This document shows, piece after piece, positions 44,901 to 52,787 of a DNA stretch of 64,000 nucleotides. Every line of letters starts with the position of its first letter. The first letter of the stretch is position 1. The stretch comes from Acrocarpospora phusangensis (lineage in GTDB: Bacteria > Actinomycetota > Actinomycetes > Streptosporangiales > Streptosporangiaceae), in the NCBI RefSeq assembly GCF_016862995.1, contig NZ_BOOA01000043.1:16948-80947 (forward strand), read 5' to 3'. Below the pieces are notes generated by a model that was given only the letters and a program-made list of their open reading frames with translations, did no database searches and was not told where the DNA came from. Made by a program: the position numbers and the translations under genes.

Positions 44901-47398
44901 TGGGGCTCCGGCGGGTGGGCGTGCTGGACGACTTCTTCGACCTGGGCGGGCATTCGCTCCTCGCGGCGAGGATCATCGCCCGGCTCCGCCGGGAGCTGCC
45001 CGAGGGCAGCAGTCCGGTGGGATTGATGGACCTGTTCCAGCATCCGACGGTCCGCGAACTGGCCGGCGTGGCCAGAGCGGCCACGGTCGTGCGAGGGTTG
45101 CTGTACCGGCTGACGAAACCGGGCGCAAGGGGACCGGTCGCGCAGGGACCGGACGGCCGGTCGGGCACGCGGAACTTGGTGTGTGTGCCGTACGGGGGCG
45201 GCAGTGCCGTGGTGTATCAGCCGCTGGCCGACGCGTTGCCGGAGGGGTGGGGGCTGTATTCGGTAGCCGTACCCGGGCATGATCTTGGGCTGGCCGAGGA
45301 GCCGCAGCCGCTGGCGGAGGTGGCCGCGCGCTGCGCCGACGAGATCATCGCGACCGTCCAGGGACGGCTCACCCTGTACGGCCACTGCGGCGTCGGCGGC
45401 GCGCTCACCATCGAGATCGCCCGCCGGCTGGAGGCTCAAGGCCGGGCGATCGACGCCATCTACCTGGGCGGGATCTTCCCGTTCGCGCGCCCGACCAAGG
45501 GGTTGATGGGCCGCTGGGCCAAGCTCGCCCGTCTCGAACGCCTGCGCAGCGACCGAGGGCAGATCAACTGGCTGACCGCCCTCGGCGCCGACCTCTCCGG
45601 CCTCGACGACGAGCAGAAGACGTTCGTCATCCGCAACATGCGCCACGACGCCCGCGCGGCCGAGGACTACTTCACCGCCCTCATGGACTCCGGCACGGCC
45701 AAGCTCTCCGCCCCGATCACCTCCGTCGTCGGCGAGTACGACCCCGCCACCGACTACTACGAGGAGCGCTACCGCGAATGGGAGTTCATCACCGATGACA
45801 CCCACCTCGCCGTCCTCGACGAAGGCGGCCACTATTTCCTGAAATATCGCCCCGAAGAACTGGCCGCGATCGTCACCCGGCCGGTACCGGGAGTGACTGC
45901 TGGCGGCGAGGAGAACGGCCGGGACCCGCTCGGCACAGCTGGCCACTCGGCGAGCGGCGACAGCGTGGCCGTCGGCATTCCGGACAATGTCTCAGCGGCA
46001 CAAGCGGTCAGCCCCGAAGAGAGCGTCGGCCCGGCATCTGGCGGCGGCGACACGGCCGCGCTGCCGAAGACGGCCGGAAACCCGGCGAGCCGGAGGACGC
46101 GCGGCGGCCCGGAGCCGACCGTGCGCCGCTTCCTCGCCGTCGCCTCGGGCCAGATGATCTGCCTGGTCGGGTCCACCCTGACCGAGTTCGCGCTTCCTCT
46201 CTGGGTCTACCTCCAGAACCGGTCGATGACCCAGCTGGCCATCCTGCAAGTCCTCGCCGTCATCCCCGGCATCCTCGTCGCCCCCCTCGCCGGCGCCCTC
46301 GTCGACCGCTCCAGCCGCCGCACCGTCATGATCGCCGGAAACGCGGCCGCGCTCGCCGTCCAGGCCGCCACCGCCGTGCTCATCTGGACCGCCGCCTTCC
46401 AGGTCTGGCACCTGTACGTCCTGCTCCCCTGCCTCTCCGTCGCCCTCACCTGCCAGCGCCTGGCCTTCACCTCGGCCGTGCCGCAGCTGGTGCCCAAGCG
46501 CTACCTCGGCCATGCGAACGGCGTCGCCCAGATGACCCTCGGCGTCGCCCAGTTCATCGCGCCCCTGGCCGCGGTCGGCCTGCTGTCGACGGTGGGCCTG
46601 AAGGGCATCCTCATCCTGGACGTGGCCGGCCACCTCGCCACGCTGGCCGTGCTCGCCGTGGTCGCCTTCCCCGCCACGATGGCGCATCGCCGCAGGGAGC
46701 CGGTGCTGCGCGAGATCGCCGAAGGGTTCCGCCTGTCGATCGGCGACCGCGCGTTCCGCGCCATGGTGGTCTTCTTCGCGCTGCTCTCGCTCGGCCTGTC
46801 CCCGGTCTTCCTGATGTACTCCCCGCTCGTGCTCTCCTTCGGCACGCTCGCCGACGCGGGCGCGATCGCCCTGACGGCGGGGGCGGGCGCGGTGGCGGGC
46901 GGCCTGACCATGGGCCTGTGGGGCGGCCCGGCCCGGCGCCGCATGCGCGGCATGCTGCTGGCCACGCTGCTCATCGCCGCCTCCTGCCTGGTGGTCGGCG
47001 CGAGCGAGGCGCTGCCGCTGATCGGGCTCGGCGCGTTCGGCGTCTCCTTCGGGCTCGCCCTGGTCAACGGCGTCTACGCGACCATCATCCAGACCAAGGT
47101 GCCGCAGCGTTTCCACGGCCGGGTGTTCGCGCTCAACCAGATGGTGGCGTGGTCCACGATCCCGATCGGCGTCGGCGTCGTCGCCCCGCTCGGCACCCGG
47201 CTGCTCGGCGACATCGGCGTCATGTACCTGGTCTTCGGCGCGTTCATCGCGGTCGTCGCGGCGGGCGCGATGGCCACCCGCACGCTCGCGCGCTTCGACG
47301 ACGAGGTGCCCGACGCCACCCCAGACGATCTCGTGGGCCTGGAACGGAAGGTGCGCTATGAAGCAGAGACTGGCGGAGCTCGTGTCGGAGTCGTGTGA
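41906..47398 (+). CDS. NRPS (C-A-T-TE) fused to an MFS exporter
   Basis: A 1830-residue protein from ATG 41906 (GAAGGAAAG upstream). C domain ~1-435 (HHIAGDG). A domain ~450-1000: YVIYTSGSTGRPKGV, NHYGPTEATVG, YRTGDLARW, active Lys in LKGHGKVDR. My reading of the pocket is D-F-T-S-I-G-H-V-G-K, nearest in memory to Asp/Asn codes but with Ser for the usual Lys. A ~75-residue low-complexity insert precedes the P-loop. T domain Ser1017 (DLGGHSLL). TE ~1080-1325 has GHCGVGG, nucleophile Cys1161. After a disordered linker come ~410 residues of MFS with about 12 helices (LAGALVDRSSRRTVMI). Synthesis, release and export are thus in one chain. Confidence 0.93.
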   Translation: MFAVTASGQIPLSLGQERLWFLHELTPDDASYNICVTERLLGPLDTDALERALRAVVLRHDILRTRYPAVDGRPFQVVGETVPALERLSAPTPEHARAMVGELTNLPFDLATGPVLRAALIAAGPEEHVLVIVLHHIAGDGWSLGLLFEEISTLYAGGELPVLPLQYAEHARRRQDQPADTSYWRERLAGAATLDLPADRPRPRVRTSKGDCVARRLPAELVAEAGLLARRERVTLFMLLLAAFQTQLSRYTGAEDFCVGTPVSARDNEDVEKLIGFFLNTVVLRADLAGDPSFRDLLRRTRRTAIDAFVHADTPFDQLVTELGVARDLSRTPVFQTQFSFRNERNAGLALPGITAEPYDPGFHQAKFDLSLEISPSGEAFFVYSADLFDRETVERFAANFETLLRSIVADPDRPVSELDLLTQDETDLLLTWSRPASPPPPVPARTLAELVETTARRVPKTTAIRYGDASLTYADLNTRADALAARLRALGVGPDVRVAICQEQSVEIAVSIVAVMKAGGAYVPLDPDQPEERRAYMLADSGALVVITDSGPAPLSPAIETRPGNAAQGDPDRSGEVTPRRSAHGAGPRDGEETRLNRPGKSNPPADPGDAEETFPGEPVSGEATADSLAYVIYTSGSTGRPKGVAVQHRQVLNYLADVRERFDVGEGASFALLQSLAFDFGMTVFYLSLMTGGTLRLLPSKISGAELAGHMGGIDYLKMTPSHLAALAADADVRSLLPRRLLILGGEGSSWEWTRTLAGYGQVVNHYGPTEATVGVATYRVSAEVEPAGPITPIGRPLGHAELFVLDRLGKPVPVGVAGELCIGGDRLARGYLGRPDLTAEKFVESPYGRIYRTGDLARWLPTGDLEFLGRRDLQVKIRGYRVELGEIDEHLRHLPAIAHGVVDARDGELVAYLVAAPDVQRPSVGELRRELAGRLPEYMVPTRYVWLADLPLKGHGKVDRAALPAPEDTRPDQDVPFEPPADAIEEIVAAAWCEALGLRRVGVLDDFFDLGGHSLLAARIIARLRRELPEGSSPVGLMDLFQHPTVRELAGVARAATVVRGLLYRLTKPGARGPVAQGPDGRSGTRNLVCVPYGGGSAVVYQPLADALPEGWGLYSVAVPGHDLGLAEEPQPLAEVAARCADEIIATVQGRLTLYGHCGVGGALTIEIARRLEAQGRAIDAIYLGGIFPFARPTKGLMGRWAKLARLERLRSDRGQINWLTALGADLSGLDDEQKTFVIRNMRHDARAAEDYFTALMDSGTAKLSAPITSVVGEYDPATDYYEERYREWEFITDDTHLAVLDEGGHYFLKYRPEELAAIVTRPVPGVTAGGEENGRDPLGTAGHSASGDSVAVGIPDNVSAAQAVSPEESVGPASGGGDTAALPKTAGNPASRRTRGGPEPTVRRFLAVASGQMICLVGSTLTEFALPLWVYLQNRSMTQLAILQVLAVIPGILVAPLAGALVDRSSRRTVMIAGNAAALAVQAATAVLIWTAAFQVWHLYVLLPCLSVALTCQRLAFTSAVPQLVPKRYLGHANGVAQMTLGVAQFIAPLAAVGLLSTVGLKGILILDVAGHLATLAVLAVVAFPATMAHRRREPVLREIAEGFRLSIGDRAFRAMVVFFALLSLGLSPVFLMYSPLVLSFGTLADAGAIALTAGAGAVAGGLTMGLWGGPARRRMRGMLLATLLIAASCLVVGASEALPLIGLGAFGVSFGLALVNGVYATIIQTKVPQRFHGRVFALNQMVAWSTIPIGVGVVAPLGTRLLGDIGVMYLVFGAFIAVVAAGAMATRTLARFDDEVPDATPDDLVGLERKVRYEAETGGARVGVV

Positions 47399-47588
47399 CG
47401 GGCAGCTGACCCCGGCCGAGGTGCTCGCCGCGTCGGTGCCGCTGTCCTACCTGGGGGTGACCTCGCTCGCCCAGATGCGGCTGATCGACGCGATCGAGCG
47501 CGAGTTCGAGGTGGAGATCGACCTCGGCGGAGACGTGTCGTTCCTGGACAGCGTCGGAGGGCTGGCGGACTGGCTGGCCGCTCGATGA
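47358..47588 (+). CDS. Free-standing acyl/peptidyl carrier protein
   Basis: A 76-residue four-helix carrier protein starting 41 bp inside the 3' end of the NRPS-MFS gene. The phosphopantetheine attachment site reads LGVTSLAQMRLI, with Thr where Asp is usual before the Ser. Acidic helices (REFEVEIDLGGDVSFL) fit carrier-protein interaction surfaces. It ends in a 4-bp overlap with the next gene, a stand-alone C domain, which is its likely partner. Confidence 0.92.
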   Translation: MKQRLAELVSESCDGQLTPAEVLAASVPLSYLGVTSLAQMRLIDAIEREFEVEIDLGGDVSFLDSVGGLADWLAAR

Positions 47589-48880
47589 CGGCCACCGGGA
47601 CCATCGGGACCATAGCGTTCGCGGGGGAACGGTCGGGCGACGCGCCGCTCACCTGGGGCCAGCGCGCCATCTGGGAGGCCATCGAGCGGACCGCACCGGA
47701 CGACCACTACTTCAACTTCGGCCGCGTCGTACGGCTCGGCGCCCGCCCCGCCTCCGTGGACGGCGCCCGCTGGGCCCTGGCCCGGCTGGTGGAACGGCAC
47801 GAGTCGCTGCGCACCCTGGTGGTGGACGGCCGCCAGCGCGTACGGACCTGCGGTGAGTTGCCGGTGGCGGTCGGGGACGATCCCGACGTGCTGCTGGCCG
47901 AGCTGACCGCGCCCGCGTTCGACTACGCGCGGGAGTGGCCGCTGCGGGTCGGCCTGGTGACCTCCGGGGCGGACGTCACCCACATCGTGATGGTGTTCTG
48001 CCATCTCGCGGCGGACGGCCTCGGCGCCGAAGAGGCCGTCAGGGATCTGCGCCTGCTCCTGCTCCGCGGGGAGCCGCGCGGATCCCGCCCGCCGCAGCCG
48101 ATGGACATCGCCCACTGGCAGCAGGCGAGGGACGGCCGCCGGGTGGCGGCGGAGGCGGCGGCGCACTGGGATCGCGAGCACCGCAGGATCCCGCAGACCA
48201 TGTTCGACGTGCCGTCCGGGGCCGGGGAGCGCCCGCCGATCTGGCGGGCCTCGCTGCGTTCCCCGGCGATCGACCTGGCCGCGCAGCGCCTGGCGGTCAA
48301 GCACGGCACGAGCACCTCGAACGTGCTGCTGACGGCGGTGACCGCGATGGTGGCGCGGACGACGGGCCACGAGACGGTGGCGATGCTGCCGATCGTGAGC
48401 AACCGGTTCAGGGCGGACACCCGGGGGGCGGTCAGCACGATGTCGCAGGAGGGGCTGTTCACGCTGGACGTGAGGGCGGACGTGGGGAAGGTCAGGTTCG
48501 GCGAACTGCTGGGGCTGGCCCGGCCGGCGGCGCTGCGGGCCTATCGCAGCGCCTACCACGATCCGGCCGACCGTACCCGGGTGCTGGACGAGGTGGCGCG
48601 GGACCGGGGGATGCCGGTGCATCCGTACTGCTGCTTCAACGACATGCGCTTCGCCGACCACGCGGTCTACCGGGACGACGTGCTGATCCGGCGGGCGCTG
48701 GCGGAGACGTCGCTGACCTGGCCGATGAGCCAGGAGCAGCTGAACTGCCGGTTCTGCGTGCATCTGAGCGGGACGATGGACGTCTCGGTGACCGCGGACA
48801 CCCGCTGGCTGTCCCGGCGGGAGATGGAGGAGTTCCTGCGCGGTCTGGAGGATCTGCTGGTCGAGGCGGCGCTGCGGTGA
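47585..48880 (+). CDS. Stand-alone condensation-domain protein
   Basis: A 431-residue condensation-superfamily protein. The catalytic motif is CHLAADG, so the second His and the Asp/Gly are kept while the first His is Cys. Other features are PLTWGQRAIWEAIERT at the N terminus and a C-terminal latch region (SLTWPMSQEQLNC). It is coupled to the carrier-protein gene and to the next gene by 4-bp overlaps. It could form an amide or ester between a carrier-bound acyl group and the NRPS product, or act in trans on the upstream modules. Confidence 0.9.
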   Translation: MTATGTIGTIAFAGERSGDAPLTWGQRAIWEAIERTAPDDHYFNFGRVVRLGARPASVDGARWALARLVERHESLRTLVVDGRQRVRTCGELPVAVGDDPDVLLAELTAPAFDYAREWPLRVGLVTSGADVTHIVMVFCHLAADGLGAEEAVRDLRLLLLRGEPRGSRPPQPMDIAHWQQARDGRRVAAEAAAHWDREHRRIPQTMFDVPSGAGERPPIWRASLRSPAIDLAAQRLAVKHGTSTSNVLLTAVTAMVARTTGHETVAMLPIVSNRFRADTRGAVSTMSQEGLFTLDVRADVGKVRFGELLGLARPAALRAYRSAYHDPADRTRVLDEVARDRGMPVHPYCCFNDMRFADHAVYRDDVLIRRALAETSLTWPMSQEQLNCRFCVHLSGTMDVSVTADTRWLSRREMEEFLRGLEDLLVEAALR

Positions 48881-50748
48881 TCGCGGCGTACGCGACGGCG
48901 CTCTCGGTGGTGCAGGGCGAGCCGCTGGAGTTCCGGTTCGGCGGCCGGGCCGGGGTGGCCGTACACGACGCGACCGATGACCGGCTGATGCTGACCGCGC
49001 GGGTCGAGGGGCCCTCGTGGGTCCTGGACGTTCCGCCGGACTGGCCGAGTTCGCTCTACCGCGCGCGCTTCACCGAGGGGGAGCCGGAGCCGGACGTCCT
49101 GGTGCCGCGTGCCACCGGCGAGCTGCCGGGCGCGCCACGGGAGCAGGACGACGAGGTGTACTTCGTGGTCCGGCCGGCCGAGCCGGTGGCGCCCATCCTG
49201 GTGTCGATCCCGTTCGCGACGTGGCAGGCGTACAACCGGGGCGGGGTGCCCGGGGAGAGCATCTACTGGACCGAGCAGCCCGACCGCGCCGCGCGCGTCA
49301 CGTTCGACCGGCCGGGCGGCGGGCCGCCGCCGGAACGCTGGGAGGACGGGCTGCTGCGGTGGCTCGCCCCGGCCGGTTACCACGTCGATTACTGCTCCGG
49401 CTTCGACCTCACACTCGATCTGCTGTCCCGGTACCGGCTGCTGGTCGTCAACGGCCACGACGAGTACTGGACCGCGGACATGCGCGACGCCTGCGAGGAG
49501 TACGTCCGGCGCGGCGGCAACATCGCCTTCCTGTCCGGCAACACCTGCTGGTGGCAGATCAGGCTGGAGGGCCGGGAGATGGTCTGCTACCGCGACGCCG
49601 CCACCGACCCGGTGGAGGACCCCCGGCTGACCACGGTCGAATGGTCCAACGCGCCGGTGCTGCGCCCCGAAAACACGCTGACCGGGACGAGCTTCCGGGC
49701 GGGCGCGGGCACCTGGGGGCCGCACATGCGGCTGATGCGGGAGGAGTCGTACACGGCGCGTTTCGCCGACCACTGGGTGTTCGCCGGGACGGGCCTCACC
49801 GACGGCGACAAGTTCGGCCAGGGCTCGCTCGGCTACGAGACCGACGCGGCCGAGTTCAGCGAGGTCCTGGGCGTGCCGAGGGCGACCTGCCGGGACGGCA
49901 CGCCGCCGTCGTTCGTGGTGCTGGCCACGGCCGACCTGCGCCACTGGAGCGCCGGCGGGCAGGGCGGCTGGGCCACCATGGGCGTGTTCACCAGCGGGCT
50001 CGGCACGGTCTTCAACGCCGCCACGGTGAACTGGGGCAACACGATCCACGACCCGGTCGTGGAGCGGATCACCCGGAACGTGCTCGACCGGCTGTCGCGG
50101 CCGGCCGTACCGGGCTGGGAGGTGATCGGGCCCGCCGCCGACATCCGCGCGCTGGCCGCCGCCGGTTCCGTCCTGTACGGCGTGACCGCCGACGGCGTCC
50201 TCGTCCACCGCGAACTGTGCGCCCAGAACCTGCCCTGGCAGCCGCTCGGCTGGGCCGGCGACGTGATGTGCCTGGACTCCCCGCGCGAGGCCGTCGCCGG
50301 ACTGGGCACCAATCTGTACGGCGTCACCCCCGGGGGCACGCTGCGCACCCGCACGAGCCACTGGGCGGACGTGGCCACCACGCCGGCGGGCACGATCGCG
50401 ATGGCCGTCTCCGACGGCACGTTCTTCGCCGCGACGACCGCAGGCCGCCTGTGGGCGCTCCCGTTCGCCGAAGCCGTGACTCCCGCGACGGCCGCGTGGC
50501 GGGAGATCGGCTCCAGCGCCGGGGCGATCGCGATGAGCGGCATGAACGGCCGCCTGTACGCCCTGGACGCCGGCGGCCGCATCCACGCCTGCCTGCCCTT
50601 CACCGACCGCGAACCCGCCTGGACCGCGTTCGCCCACGCGCCCGGCGCGATCGCCCTGACCGCGCACGCGGGCCACCTGGTGACCGCGGACCCGGCCGGG
50701 CGGCTGCGCCGTCGTCAGGCGGGCCGGGGCGACTCGATCGGCCCGTAG
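48877..50748 (+). CDS. N,N-dimethylformamidase large-subunit-like protein
   Basis: A 623-residue protein from GTG 48877, overlapping the C-domain stop by 4 nt. Residues ~90-430 match the dimethylformamidase large-subunit (DMFA2-type) domain: ILVSIPFATWQAYNRGG, DGLLRWLAPAGYHVDY and VVNGHDEYWTADM. Tyr in WQAYN and in DEYW fall where the iron-binding tyrosines of dimethylformamidase are expected. Residues ~430-615 are tectonin-like propeller repeats (GVTADGVLVHREL, GVTPGGTLRTRT, AATTAGRLWALPF). An amide-cleaving or related tailoring role is inferred. It overlaps the convergent VanX-like gene by 34 bp. Confidence 0.88.
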   Translation: MIAAYATALSVVQGEPLEFRFGGRAGVAVHDATDDRLMLTARVEGPSWVLDVPPDWPSSLYRARFTEGEPEPDVLVPRATGELPGAPREQDDEVYFVVRPAEPVAPILVSIPFATWQAYNRGGVPGESIYWTEQPDRAARVTFDRPGGGPPPERWEDGLLRWLAPAGYHVDYCSGFDLTLDLLSRYRLLVVNGHDEYWTADMRDACEEYVRRGGNIAFLSGNTCWWQIRLEGREMVCYRDAATDPVEDPRLTTVEWSNAPVLRPENTLTGTSFRAGAGTWGPHMRLMREESYTARFADHWVFAGTGLTDGDKFGQGSLGYETDAAEFSEVLGVPRATCRDGTPPSFVVLATADLRHWSAGGQGGWATMGVFTSGLGTVFNAATVNWGNTIHDPVVERITRNVLDRLSRPAVPGWEVIGPAADIRALAAAGSVLYGVTADGVLVHRELCAQNLPWQPLGWAGDVMCLDSPREAVAGLGTNLYGVTPGGTLRTRTSHWADVATTPAGTIAMAVSDGTFFAATTAGRLWALPFAEAVTPATAAWREIGSSAGAIAMSGMNGRLYALDAGGRIHACLPFTDREPAWTAFAHAPGAIALTAHAGHLVTADPAGRLRRRQAGRGDSIGP

Positions 50749-51371
50749 AGGGCGGCCGGGGCCCGCCGGACCATCGCCCAGTACCGGTCCCCGTACGACC
50801 AGTGCCACCACTCGGTCGGGTAGTTGACCAGGCCGGCCCCCTCCAGCGCGGCGATCAGGACCTTGCGGTTCTGCCGCGCGTCCGCGGAGATGCCGGGCGC
50901 GGCCGTGTAGCACGCGCCCGCGCTCTCCTCGGGGTTGGCGTTGACGTGGGTGCCCATGTCGTACTCGACGCCGGCGTCGTCGCAGAGCGTCAGGTCGACG
51001 GCCGCGCCCGCGGTGTGCGGGGCCACCTCGATGGGCGACACGTACCGGCTCGCCGCTACAAATAACTCATCTGCCGACTTTTCCGGAAATTTCGCCCGAA
51101 GGTCGTTGAGGTACTCGGAGAAGTACGCCCGCTGCAACGCCGCCGGCCGGTACCCTTCCACGACCACGATGTGGTAACCCGGCGGCAGCGACGCGTCCGC
51201 CGCCTCCAGCCGGGTCACCAGACTCTCCCGCAACAACGCGTACGCCCCCGCGGAATCGGCCAGCCGGTCGTCCACCCGCAGCCGCCCCCGGACGTCGCTC
51301 AACCCTTCCCCGCACTCCTCGACCGGAACTCGCGCCACCCGGGGATCGGAGATCAGAACCACGCCATCCAT
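50715..51371 (-). CDS. D-Ala-D-Ala dipeptidase (VanX-like, M15D)
   Basis: A 218-residue zinc dipeptidase from ATG 51371. Metal and catalytic motifs are SPIEVAPHTAGAAVDLTL (HxxGxAxD) and TEWWHWSYGD (Glu and His). VVVEGYRPAALQRAYF carries the conserved Arg. It hydrolyses D-alanyl-D-alanine in the cytosol. No vanH/vanA partners are seen, so glycopeptide resistance is not implied. Peptidoglycan turnover or protection against the neighbouring cluster's product are possible. It is convergent with the cluster's last gene, overlapping it by 34 bp. Confidence 0.93.
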   Translation of the reverse strand: MDGVVLISDPRVARVPVEECGEGLSDVRGRLRVDDRLADSAGAYALLRESLVTRLEAADASLPPGYHIVVVEGYRPAALQRAYFSEYLNDLRAKFPEKSADELFVAASRYVSPIEVAPHTAGAAVDLTLCDDAGVEYDMGTHVNANPEESAGACYTAAPGISADARQNRKVLIAALEGAGLVNYPTEWWHWSYGDRYWAMVRRAPAALYGPIESPRPA

Positions 51372-51394
51372 AGCGTCAGACCGTATCGGACGCG

Positions 51395-52588
51395 TCAGAC
51401 CGTTTCGGAGAACACCTGCTCCCTGGCCTGGTCGAGGGCCGCCAGCAGCGCTCCCCGCAGCACGGGGTTGCCCGCCACCTCGGTCACCGCCACCCGCGGC
51501 CGGCTCGGGCACACCCGCGCCACGGCCTCCTCCACCAGCGCGGCCAGGGCCGGGCCGCCCGCCCTGCCCACGTCCCCGCTCAGCACGATCAGCCCGGGGT
51601 CCAGCACCACGGCCACCGCGGCCACCCCGACCGCCAGCCGGCCCGCGAGCTCCGCCAGGAAGCCGTCCTGGCCGGTGGCGACGGCCGTACGGACGAGGTG
51701 GGCGACGTCGAAGCCGGGGGGCGCGGCCGAGGGCAGGAAGGCCCCGCCGTCGATGCCGTGCGTGGCGGCCATGCCGGACAGCGCGTTGCCGCCGACCAGC
51801 CGCTGGAAGGAGCCCGACTGCGGCTCGGTGACGTTGGCCGGCAGCGGCTCCCCCGGCACCGGCAGCCAGCCGATCTCGCCCGCGCCGCCGGTGATCCCCC
51901 GGTGCAGCCGGCCCCCGAGCATGACGCCGAGGCCCTGCCCGACGCCCGCCCAGAGGATCACGAAGTCGTCCTGGCCGGCCGCCGCGCCGTACGCCTGCTC
52001 GGCCAGGGCCGCCAGGTTGACGTCGTTCTCGATGCGTACCGGCTGGCCGAGGCTGGTGCGCAGCGCGGCCAGCACGCCGATGTGCCAGGCGGGCAGGTCG
52101 AAGGAGTAGCGCACGTCGCCGCTGCGCGGATCGACCACGCCCCGGGTGCCGATGACGAACGAGCGCAGCTGCGAGAGGGCCACGTCGGCCGTGGCGCAGG
52201 CCCGCTGCACCGCGCTGTGCACGATCTTGACGGGATCGGCGGCCTCGGTCGGGTCGACGGTCACCTCGGCCACGGTGTGCCCGGTGATGTCGGCCACCCC
52301 GGCGGTGACCCGGTCCGGCAGCACCTCCAGCCCGGCCACGTACGCGCTGGACGGGTTGACCGTGTACAGAGCGGCATTGGGACCACGCCCTCCGGCCCGT
52401 TCCCCCGCCGTGCGCACCAGCCCGCGATCCTCCAGCCTGGACAGCAGCTGGCCGGAGGTGACCTTGGAAAGCCCGGTGAGTTCGCCCAGCTCAGCCCGGG
52501 TGAGCGGGCCTTGGGCCAGGAGGAGCTCCAGGGCCGCACGGTCATTGATCTGGCGTAGCAGCCGGGGCGTTCCCGGTCGTTGGGACAC
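51395..52588 (-). CDS. ROK-family transcriptional regulator
   Basis: A 397-residue regulator from ATG 52588. It has an N-terminal winged helix-turn-helix (LTRAELGELTGLSKVTSGQL) and a C-terminal ROK sugar-kinase-like domain with VENDV-type IENDVNLAALAEQ and GVGQGLGVMLGGRLHRG ... GGAGEIGW. The zinc-site CxCGxxGC motif is absent, as the corresponding region reads PQSGSFQRLV. It is divergent from a sugar ABC operon across 199 bp and probably represses it until a sugar or sugar phosphate binds. Confidence 0.93.
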   Translation of the reverse strand: MSQRPGTPRLLRQINDRAALELLLAQGPLTRAELGELTGLSKVTSGQLLSRLEDRGLVRTAGERAGGRGPNAALYTVNPSSAYVAGLEVLPDRVTAGVADITGHTVAEVTVDPTEAADPVKIVHSAVQRACATADVALSQLRSFVIGTRGVVDPRSGDVRYSFDLPAWHIGVLAALRTSLGQPVRIENDVNLAALAEQAYGAAAGQDDFVILWAGVGQGLGVMLGGRLHRGITGGAGEIGWLPVPGEPLPANVTEPQSGSFQRLVGGNALSGMAATHGIDGGAFLPSAAPPGFDVAHLVRTAVATGQDGFLAELAGRLAVGVAAVAVVLDPGLIVLSGDVGRAGGPALAALVEEAVARVCPSRPRVAVTEVAGNPVLRGALLAALDQAREQVFSETV

Positions 52589-52613
52589 TCGCCGCTCCTC
52601 TCGTCACGATCCG

Positions 52614-52649
52614 CTAACACTGGTTTCTTTTAAGAAAGTTTCTTGTTAG
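52614..52649. promoter_or_regulatory. Candidate ROK operator
   Basis: A 36-bp AT-rich palindromic patch is bounded by CTAAC and GTTAG. Inside are overlapping inverted repeats TTTCTTTTAAGAAA (52624-52637) and AAGAAAGTTTCTT (52632-52644). It stands out from the GC-rich surroundings and lies 26 bp upstream of the regulator start, in the region shared with the ABC operon. Confidence 0.65.
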
Positions 52650-52787
52650 TTTAGCCGCAGACATCCCGTAGGCAAGCGATCAAGCCCCCGGGATGCCACA
52701 GACGCCGACCGTCAGGAACCCCGAGGTGCGCGGTTCCCCGACCGCCCCCCTACGCCTCGACGTGAAGCCGGGAAGGGAGAACCCAAC

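Noticed and set aside
41840..45946. 1368-codon minus-strand frame opposite the NRPS
   Set aside because: Caused by high GC in the third codon positions; the plus-strand NRPS motifs are unambiguous.
50715..51371. Glycopeptide resistance operon
   Set aside because: Only a VanX-like gene is present; no vanH, vanA or VanRS pair nearby.
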